34,498 bases of DNA from Fidelibacterota bacterium. GTDB lineage: Bacteria > Fidelibacterota > Marinisomatia > Marinisomatales > Marinisomataceae. Where the stretch lies: positions 1 through 34,498 of the forward strand of contig JAFMFP010000006.1 in assembly GCA_017856055.1 (NCBI GenBank), written 5' to 3'. A program made the translations under genes and the position numbers. This document shows positions 27,410 to 34,498 of this stretch, one piece after another; positions within the stretch are counted from its first letter, which is position 1, and every line of letters begins with the position of its first letter. Below the pieces are notes generated by a model that worked only from the letters and a program-made list of their open reading frames with translations, searched no databases and was not told the origin of the DNA.

Positions 27410-28082
27410 TGAGAGTTTGGATCCTAATTTTTATCTTGTCTGTTAAAAAATTTCTATCTTGATAATTAAATTTTTCTGTATTGATTTCCTCTCCAAAAAT
27501 AACTTTTACTTTTTTAGTTTTCCACCAATTCCTTCCACCTATAATTGCTATTGGAATTATTGGCAAACCCGAATTTAAGCTAAAAACAGCTGCTCCTTTT
27601 TTAAAATGGATTAAATTTCCATTTTTTGAACGAGTTCCTTCAGGAAAGATAACTACAGATCTTGGTGTAGTCTTTAAATCATTTTCAAGAAGATTTATGC
27701 TTTTTTTTGCGCTATTAGAATTTGACCTATCAACATAGAAAAAACCCGCAAAATCTAAAATTGTCTTGAAAATAGGTATTTTACTTAGCTCTTTTTTGTA
27801 AAGAAATACAATGTATTGATCTATTGACTTGAACACAACAGGTATATCAATTAATGAAGAATGATTTGGACAAAAGACAAAATTTTTTGAAAGATCAAAT
27901 GGTTTATCATAAATGACTTCTAGCTTTACACCATAAATTTTTAATAAAAAAGACGCCCACCCTCTACCATAACGTTTAAAATTCTCTTTTTTACCAGTAA
28001 CAATTATTTCAATAAGAGAAGAGAAACCAAATAAAAAGGTCCAAAGAAATAGATTTATTAAAATCCAACTTTTAACTAACAG
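27393..28082 (-). CDS. 1-acyl-sn-glycerol-3-phosphate acyltransferase (PlsC-like); start uncertain, probably non-AUG
   Basis: The frame stays open upstream of the track start (27836 GTG) and encodes ...LSKNFVFCPNHSSLIDIPVVFKSIDQ..., containing NHX4D; then FPEGTRSKNG and P-x-x-P motifs. No in-frame ATG upstream; CTG at 28082 is one candidate start. Confidence 0.85.
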   Translation of the reverse strand: MLVKSWILINLFLWTFLFGFSSLIEIIVTGKKENFKRYGRGWASFLLKIYGVKLEVIYDKPFDLSKNFVFCPNHSSLIDIPVVFKSIDQYIVFLYKKELSKIPIFKTILDFAGFFYVDRSNSNSAKKSINLLENDLKTTPRSVVIFPEGTRSKNGNLIHFKKGAAVFSLNSGLPIIPIAIIGGRNWWKTKKVKVIFGEEINTEKFNYQDRNFLTDKIKIRIQTLIEKYS

Positions 28083-29344
28083 TCTAATTTTGAAATTCCC
28101 ATATACGGTTGAAGAGCGGCTGGGATATTGATTGAACCATCTTTATTTTGATGTGTTTCAAGTAATGCAGCAAAAATTCTTGGAATAGCAAGACCTGAAC
28201 CATTCAAGGTATGAACAAACTCAACTTTTCCGTCTTGACCTTTAAATCTTATATTACCTCTTCTTGCTTGAAAATCTTCAAAGTTACTACATGAAGAAAC
28301 CTCTAACCAACTCTCTTCTGTGGGAGCCCAAACCTCTAAATCATAACATTTGGCTGCGGCAAAACTTAAATCACCTGAACAAAGCTCAACTACTCGATAC
28401 TCTAATTCTAGTAGCTCAAGTATTTTAGAAGCTTGGACTACAAGGTTTTCTAACTCTTGATAAGAATTATTTGGTTCAACAAATTTTACTAATTCTACTT
28501 TACTAAATTGATGTACTCTTAACAAACCTCGGGTATCTTTTCCGTAAGAACCAGCTTCCCTTCTAAAGCAAGCTGAATAACCCAGATAATATTTTGGAAG
28601 ATCATTAAGATCTAAGATTTCATCTCGATGAATATTTGTTATTGAAACTTCTGCAGTAGGGATAAGATACAAGTCATCTTTTTCAATATAATACATGTCT
28701 TCAGAAAACTTTGGTAGTTGACTGGTTGTAATAGCTGATGAAGGATTTACAAGAAAAGGAGTTAAATACTCTGTGTAATTATAATTTTTTAAATGATAAT
28801 CAATCATGAAATTAATTAATGCTCTTTCTAATAGCGCTCCGCTTCCTTTCATAAGAGGAAATCCTCCTCCAGATATTTTAACTCCACCCTCAAAATCAAC
28901 TAATGACAAGTCATTGCAGATTTGGACATGGTCTTTGAGATTAAAGTCAAATTTTTTTCGTTCTCCATGATTTCTAGTAACTACATTGTTATCTGCAGTT
29001 GTTCCAAAAGGAACAGAGTCGTGAGGAGGGTTAGGAATTAATAGCATTTTATCTCTTATTTTTTTAGATAAATTCTTTGATTGAGTCTCTAGGTCCTTAA
29101 TATTTGATGATAAAGATTTCAAGCTGGTAAATAGTTTATCATCTACTCCTCCTTGAGATTTCATTCTACCTATTTCTTTAGAGATTTGGTTTTGTTCTGA
29201 TTGAAGAACATTAAGTTCACTTGTTAAAGATCTTAATTCTTTATCCATTTCGAGAATTTTAGATAATGATATTGTTTTATCTTTTCTTTTTAAAGAATTT
29301 TCAATGAGTTCAATATTATCTCTAATTTTTTTTATATCAATCAT
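28076..29344 (-). CDS. serS: Seryl-tRNA synthetase
   Basis: 422 aa; N-terminal coiled coil, class II motifs including ACFRREAGSYGKDTRGLLRVHQFSKVE and LNGSGLAIPRIFAALLE. Confidence 0.98.
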   Translation of the reverse strand: MIDIKKIRDNIELIENSLKRKDKTISLSKILEMDKELRSLTSELNVLQSEQNQISKEIGRMKSQGGVDDKLFTSLKSLSSNIKDLETQSKNLSKKIRDKMLLIPNPPHDSVPFGTTADNNVVTRNHGERKKFDFNLKDHVQICNDLSLVDFEGGVKISGGGFPLMKGSGALLERALINFMIDYHLKNYNYTEYLTPFLVNPSSAITTSQLPKFSEDMYYIEKDDLYLIPTAEVSITNIHRDEILDLNDLPKYYLGYSACFRREAGSYGKDTRGLLRVHQFSKVELVKFVEPNNSYQELENLVVQASKILELLELEYRVVELCSGDLSFAAAKCYDLEVWAPTEESWLEVSSCSNFEDFQARRGNIRFKGQDGKVEFVHTLNGSGLAIPRIFAALLETHQNKDGSINIPAALQPYMGISKLDC

Positions 29345-30540
29345 TTGTTATTTTCTTTGACATTAAAGTTCATTTCTGAAAAAATATTATTATTATTGTC
29401 GATTATAGAAATTGAATATAATCCTGTTTTTAAGCTACTAAATTTTGCAAAATAATAATTACCAACAGGGTTTAGAAACATTTTAGATTCTAAATACACT
29501 TTTTGTTCAACATTACTAATAATTGCTTTAAAAACTTTATTATTTTCATTTCGGATATTGGAATATCCATATAAAATTAAATCATCATCTTTGAAATAGT
29601 CAGATTTCGAGGAATAAAAACTAAAAACTAGTTTATCTTTTTTTAACGTCCAGTCTATTGCACTCTTAATGCTTTCATTATCATAATTAAAAAATTGTGA
29701 AGGAAATTGATTATAAAAAAACGCTGAACGAAAATCTTGATTCTCATATATTTTAAAGTTCTTTAAAATCGATTCATTTTCTTTCATACCAAATAAAGGC
29801 AATAATTTTCTAATGTATTTTTCTTGGTCGTTTTTAGATACTAAAATAAGTGAAGATTGGTCTTCAATTAATTTTTTAAGAAAGATTTCAAACCATTTTT
29901 TAGGAATTTCTTTTAAAGGAAAATAATCTAGAATAACTAAATTATATTTTGTTTTCCAAAAGTTATCTAAATCAATAAAATCTTCATAGGGCAATACAAA
30001 ATAGTGATCTAAATCTTTTTGAAATTCTTCTTTAATAGCTTTAGTAGATAAACTAAGTTGACCACTAATTAAAGCTATTTTTTTTGAATTAATTTTTAAA
30101 TTTCTTTCAACAAGTATCCGATTATCATTGATGTTATTCTCTTCTTTAAGGCTTGAAAAAATGATTTGGATATTTTTCTCAGGAAGAAATTCTTCACTAA
30201 TAAGATATCTTTTAAAGTAATCAACTTTTTTACTTTCTAAAGTAATTGATTCATTTAATACCAATTGATTATCTGATAATATAGAAAGCATAGAAACATC
30301 ATTTAGATTATAATTACTAAAATTGATATCTAAAAAAAATCCCTCCCCAAGTGAATTCGGGTAAATTATAACATTATCTATTTTTAAATTAAATCCATCA
30401 GATAGTTCATTTTCATGTTGAAATGAATCTTCATTGAAAACTAATTTTTCAGAAATTATTTCGGTCTTAGAATTAGATGCATTATTATTGCAACCAAATA
30501 GAAGTATTAAAAAAAATAAACTTTTAAAACGAAATATCAT
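29341..30540 (-). CDS. Hypothetical lipoprotein
   Basis: 399 aa; MIFRFKSLFFLILLFGCNNN signal peptide with lipobox; no family recognised. Confidence 0.7.
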   Translation of the reverse strand: MIFRFKSLFFLILLFGCNNNASNSKTEIISEKLVFNEDSFQHENELSDGFNLKIDNVIIYPNSLGEGFFLDINFSNYNLNDVSMLSILSDNQLVLNESITLESKKVDYFKRYLISEEFLPEKNIQIIFSSLKEENNINDNRILVERNLKINSKKIALISGQLSLSTKAIKEEFQKDLDHYFVLPYEDFIDLDNFWKTKYNLVILDYFPLKEIPKKWFEIFLKKLIEDQSSLILVSKNDQEKYIRKLLPLFGMKENESILKNFKIYENQDFRSAFFYNQFPSQFFNYDNESIKSAIDWTLKKDKLVFSFYSSKSDYFKDDDLILYGYSNIRNENNKVFKAIISNVEQKVYLESKMFLNPVGNYYFAKFSSLKTGLYSISIIDNNNNIFSEMNFNVKENNK

Positions 30541-30549
30541 TAAATAAAA

Positions 30550-31521
30550 TTACATTTTAGAAAAAACATTTATGTCATAATTGTTTTTTCTCTTTTTAGA
30601 ATTTTTATATTTTAACTCACCCAAAAAGGCTATCATATCTGCATTGTCAGTACAATATTTCATTGAAGGAAAATAAAAATTTTTGCTTGAAGATTCTAAT
30701 TTTTGTCTCAAACGTGAATTAGCAGCAACACCTCCACATAAAACTCCAGTATTTATCTCATAGTAATTTAATGCCTTATCAAACTTAGAAATTAATGAGT
30801 CTATAATTGCCTCTTGATAACTTGAACACACATCATTTAAGTCATAATTACGATTCTTTCTTATATAATTTAAAAGAGATGTCTTCAAACCACTAAAACT
30901 CAAATCGAAAGTATCAGATTGAATCATTGGTCTAGGAAAATTTATTTCAAGAGGATTTCCTTGTTTCGAAATCTTATCTATTTCTGGTCCACCTGGGTAT
31001 GGTAATCCTAATAATTTAGCGCCTTTATCAAAAGCCTCACCACATGCGTCATCTAATGTTTGACCAATTAATTCATAATCAAAAAGTTTTTTAACTAACC
31101 AAAGTTGAGTATGTCCACCAGAAATTAAAAAATTAATATGTGGTATTTTCAAAGATGGGTAATCAATGAAAATGGAATTCAAGTGAGCTTCAAGGTGATT
31201 AACTGGTACAATAGGTATCCCGAGCCCTTGAGCTAAACCTTTTGCGAAAGAAACTCCAGATAATAATGAGCCCATCAATCCTGGTCCATTCGTTACAGCA
31301 ATTGCGTCAATATCTTTTAATTCTAAGCTAGACCTGGAAAGGACTAAATCAGTTATTTCTGATAAATACTTTTCATGTTCTCTGGAAGCAAGTTCAGGTA
31401 CTACACCACCATATTGATTATGAATGAGTTGAGTTTTGGTATGACTTTCGATGACTTGAGAATTCTGACATATAGCTACTCCAGTCTCATCACATGATGT
31501 TTCTATTCCTAAAACAATCAA
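30550..31521 (-). CDS. tsaD: tRNA N6-adenosine threonylcarbamoyltransferase TsaD
   Basis: GIETSCDETGVA, VNHLEAHLNS metal-binding HxxxH, INFLISGGHTQL, DDACGEAFDKGAKLLGLPYPGGP. Confidence 0.98.
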   Translation of the reverse strand: MIVLGIETSCDETGVAICQNSQVIESHTKTQLIHNQYGGVVPELASREHEKYLSEITDLVLSRSSLELKDIDAIAVTNGPGLMGSLLSGVSFAKGLAQGLGIPIVPVNHLEAHLNSIFIDYPSLKIPHINFLISGGHTQLWLVKKLFDYELIGQTLDDACGEAFDKGAKLLGLPYPGGPEIDKISKQGNPLEINFPRPMIQSDTFDLSFSGLKTSLLNYIRKNRNYDLNDVCSSYQEAIIDSLISKFDKALNYYEINTGVLCGGVAANSRLRQKLESSSKNFYFPSMKYCTDNADMIAFLGELKYKNSKKRKNNYDINVFSKM

Positions 31522-32477
31522 TTGATTTCTTTGATTACTAAAATCTCTAAATTATTTGGAGATAAATTTTTCCATTCAATTAACGATTTAGGAATAATTA
31601 TCTCAGGAGAATAAAATTGCTTATCAGCTTTCCAATCTTTTTCAAAATCTATAATTACTTGAATATCACTAGGAAGAATTCTTGTAATCTGATTTAAGCC
31701 ACCTACAATTGTTAATGATACAGTAGATGGGTTCACAAAAACGTTAACATCAGTAGGCTTATTTTTTAGTTGAACAGGTATACCAGAAACGATGGTTTCA
31801 CTAATAGGCTGAATATCAAATTTATAATTTACTCTTTTAGGAGAAAAATCTACAAGTTTATCAGGAGAAGATAATTGAATTTCCCCAACAAATTCACGAT
31901 CTAAATTGTCAATTGTGTCTTGAAAAGTTTCTATATGAGAAATTAGGTTAACAACTTCTTCCGGTCCTCCCATACTAACACTATCAGGGTTAAACTGAAT
32001 TTCTCCAACAATAATATTTCCAGGTATTATAATTGGAATAATATTCGATTTAATTGGGATTTTTTTAACTAAGTAACGATCTAAATTAATTTCAATCTGT
32101 CTTGGAGAAATTACTTCAACAAATTCTAAAGAAAGGGATTGGGGTAGAACAATTTTTTCAGGATTTTGCTTATAATATGAATTCAGTTCAAAATTATATT
32201 CATCTGAAATGCTACTTAAATCTATGACAGCTTTAAAATCATCATAAAAGTTTTTAAATAAACTGAGCCAAATAAAGGATCTTCCTGAACCTTTTAAAGT
32301 AACAATAATACTTTCAGGTACTTCTTCTTTGTATGTTTTTTGTTCTTGAAGATTTCTTGCTTCTAATGGAATTCTAAGATTAACACTGTAGTTATCTTCG
32401 CTTTTTATAAAAAACCAAAAAACAAATGCAATTAAAAAAGCTGTAACTAGTCGTTTAATTGATAATGAATTAATCAT
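31518..32477 (-). CDS. YbbR-like domain protein
   Basis: 319 aa; N-terminal TM (LVTAFLIAFVFWFFIKSED) followed by YbbR-type repeats (ISETIVSGIPVQLKNKPTDVNVFVNPSTVSLTIVGG). Confidence 0.78.
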   Translation of the reverse strand: MINSLSIKRLVTAFLIAFVFWFFIKSEDNYSVNLRIPLEARNLQEQKTYKEEVPESIIVTLKGSGRSFIWLSLFKNFYDDFKAVIDLSSISDEYNFELNSYYKQNPEKIVLPQSLSLEFVEVISPRQIEINLDRYLVKKIPIKSNIIPIIIPGNIIVGEIQFNPDSVSMGGPEEVVNLISHIETFQDTIDNLDREFVGEIQLSSPDKLVDFSPKRVNYKFDIQPISETIVSGIPVQLKNKPTDVNVFVNPSTVSLTIVGGLNQITRILPSDIQVIIDFEKDWKADKQFYSPEIIIPKSLIEWKNLSPNNLEILVIKEIN

Positions 32478-34200
32478 TTTCGATGTTATTAAACATCAAA
32501 ATAATATTTTTACCTTTCTCATTAACTTCATCAATAGTTAATTGTATATCAGATCCAGACTTTAGTTCGGGAAGAATATTTTTTTTGACATCTTTTGAAA
32601 CTTTGTTCATAGGTACTATTCCTTGAATATCTCCCTCTAATTTAAACTTAACAAGATTATCCTCCAAACTTTCAAACTTTGCATCTATAGTACTTCCAAC
32701 TTGAAAATTGTTAGAAATCTCTACCCAAGGATTCTCATTTAAATCTTTAATACTGAGAAGTATTTTTCTTTCTTTAGAAGAAATGTCAGTAATTATAAAT
32801 TCTACTTCTTCTCCTTCATTAATTAATTCTCTCGGATGAGCAGGATTAACTTTCCAATCTAAATCAACAATTCTTACAAAACCTTCAAATGTATCATCAA
32901 GCTCAATAAAAGCACCAAATTTTGTTATTTTACTAACTAAACCTTTTCCTTTATCTCCAATTTTAAATTTGCCATCAATCTCTAACCAAGGATCTGTAGT
33001 AAGTTGTTTAATTCCTAAACTTATCTTTTGATCACTTGGTTCTACAGATAAAACTTTAGCTTGAATCTTATCTCCAACTTTGTAAGAATCTTGAAGATTT
33101 TGAATATTTTTAACCCAAGAAATTTCAGAAATATGAACTAAGCCCTCAATTCCTTTTTCAATCTCAACAAAAATACCATAATTCATTACACTAACAATTT
33201 TTCCATCAATAGTATCATCAACTTTGTATTTCTCTGGTATAGATTCCCATGGATTTTCTATAAGTTGTTTTATTCCCAGTGAAATTCTTGAAGTTTTTTG
33301 ATCATAATCTACTACTTGGACATTTATTTTATCACCAATTGACACTATTTCAGAGGGGTGATTGATTCTGCCCCAAGAAAAATCAGTAATATGTACTAAA
33401 CCATCTACACCACCGAGATCTATAAATGCTCCAAAATCTGTGATATTTTTTACTACACCTTCTAATTTTGAACCAATCTCAATATTTTCCATTAATTCTT
33501 GTCTTTTTTCATTTAAAGATTCTTCAAGAATTGCTTTTCTGGAAACAACTAGGTTTTTTCTTAATTCATCAACTTTTACAATTAAAAAATCAAATTCTTT
33601 ACCAATCAAATCATCAAAATTTTTAATTGGCTGAACATCGGCTTGAGATCCAGGTAAAAAAGCTTGAATAACACCTAGATCGACAACTAATCCTCCTTTT
33701 ACTCTTTTTAAAATCTTACCTTTTATAGTGATTTCATCTTGAGCAACCTGAATTAATTCTTCCCATCTTTTAATAAAATCAGCTTTGTATTTAGATAAGC
33801 TAATATTTCCTTCGTTATCCTCAAATTTGTCAAGAAAAACTTCAATATCTGAACCAATTTCAGGAAGGTCCTGATTTTCAAACTCCGATCTTGAAATTAA
33901 ACCTTCAGACTTGAATCCAATATCAACCATTACATCTGAGTCACTTATCCCGATTACACGAGCATTAATTATTTGATTTTCAGTAATATCGCTAAAAGTA
34001 CTTCTATATTCTTCTAAATTTGTAGCTTTTTCTTCGGAAACTTGATCATCATTTATATCAATTACCTTAACTCCGCTAAATAAATCTTTGCTTAAATAAT
34101 TTTTAATTTTAGATAAAACGCTTTGAGTTTTTACCTCTTCATTAGTTTCTATAATATTAGAATCTATCAATTCATTTTTGTTTTCTAGTTTATCATTCAT
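32470..34200 (-). CDS. rpsA: 30S ribosomal protein S1
   Basis: 576 aa, tandem S1 domains (GAFIDLGGVDGLVHITDFSWGRINHP, YGIFVEIEKGIEGLVHISEISW, FGAFIELDDTFEGFVRIVDLDW); cmk-rpsA order. Confidence 0.95.
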   Translation of the reverse strand: MNDKLENKNELIDSNIIETNEEVKTQSVLSKIKNYLSKDLFSGVKVIDINDDQVSEEKATNLEEYRSTFSDITENQIINARVIGISDSDVMVDIGFKSEGLISRSEFENQDLPEIGSDIEVFLDKFEDNEGNISLSKYKADFIKRWEELIQVAQDEITIKGKILKRVKGGLVVDLGVIQAFLPGSQADVQPIKNFDDLIGKEFDFLIVKVDELRKNLVVSRKAILEESLNEKRQELMENIEIGSKLEGVVKNITDFGAFIDLGGVDGLVHITDFSWGRINHPSEIVSIGDKINVQVVDYDQKTSRISLGIKQLIENPWESIPEKYKVDDTIDGKIVSVMNYGIFVEIEKGIEGLVHISEISWVKNIQNLQDSYKVGDKIQAKVLSVEPSDQKISLGIKQLTTDPWLEIDGKFKIGDKGKGLVSKITKFGAFIELDDTFEGFVRIVDLDWKVNPAHPRELINEGEEVEFIITDISSKERKILLSIKDLNENPWVEISNNFQVGSTIDAKFESLEDNLVKFKLEGDIQGIVPMNKVSKDVKKNILPELKSGSDIQLTIDEVNEKGKNIILMFNNIEND

Positions 34201-34498
34201 TTCTTTTCTCTATCTCTTGGAAAATAATACTGACTTGTTCATCAATAGAACAATTAGTTGTATCTATTTCAAAAGCATCTTCAGCTTTTTTGAGAGGAGA
34301 TATTTTACGATTAGAATCATAATTATCTCTAGTCAGTAAATCTTCCTTTATTTGGTTAACGTTAATATTTTCATTCATATTATTAAATTCTTTTAACCTT
34401 CTCAAAGCTCGCACTTCATATTCTGCAGTTAAAAAAAATTTAAATTTTGCATCAGGAAATACCACTGTTCCAATATCTCTACCTTCAACAACAACATT
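34193..34498 (-). CDS. cmk: Cytidylate kinase, C-terminal part (5' end outside window)
   Basis: Open frame to window edge: NVVVEGRDIGTVVFPDAKFKFFLTAEYEVRALRRL...; matches the Cmk core motif. Confidence 0.93.
   Translation of the reverse strand, partial: NVVVEGRDIGTVVFPDAKFKFFLTAEYEVRALRRLKEFNNMNENINVNQIKEDLLTRDNYDSNRKISPLKKAEDAFEIDTTNCSIDEQVSIIFQEIEKRNE

Noticed and set aside
32470-34200. Internal repeats in the S1 gene
   Set aside because: Expected tandem S1 RNA-binding domains of ribosomal protein S1.

Overview
This is a compact, AT-rich bacterial chromosomal window. It is almost entirely coding and nearly all on the minus strand, with many 1-20 nt gene overlaps. I see no mobile elements, CRISPR arrays, rRNA or tRNA. 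In minus-strand transcription order it contains: cmk (partial)-rpsA-ybbR-tsaD-lipoprotein-serS-plsC-rfaE2; a LysM transglycosylase, HU/IHF-like protein, tiny basic protein, nadK and a YdjM-like membrane protein; a GltD/FprA-like flavoprotein followed by nqrABCDEF-apbE; nhaD-ATP:cob(I)alamin adenosyltransferase-DHH phosphoesterase-ispH-pdxS-pdxT-dxs-acyl-CoA mutase; a cytochrome c maturation cluster ccmE-F-(small ORF)-A-B-C-D; an archaeal-type (type II) GAPDH; and the start of an MBL-fold hydrolase. The two plus-strand genes are proline dehydrogenase and a 51-aa NqrM-like protein. Gene content suggests a Gram-negative marine lineage with Na+-based energetics, but taxonomy cannot be proven from this window. 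Points most worth a second look: (1) CcmE carries a C-x3-Y heme-attachment motif instead of H-x3-Y and no ccmH is present (System I*-like); (2) the 'methylmalonyl-CoA mutase' has the Phe/Gln substrate-site pair of isobutyryl-CoA mutase; (3) a divergent type II GAPDH in a bacterium; (4) four real-looking small ORFs missing from the ORF track (NqrM-like, CcmD-like, a 27-aa TM peptide, a 31-aa AURKAIP1/COX24-like basic protein); (5) a plsC whose HX4D motif lies upstream of the ORF-track start, implying a non-AUG start. I did not find an obviously new multi-gene system such as a defence system.
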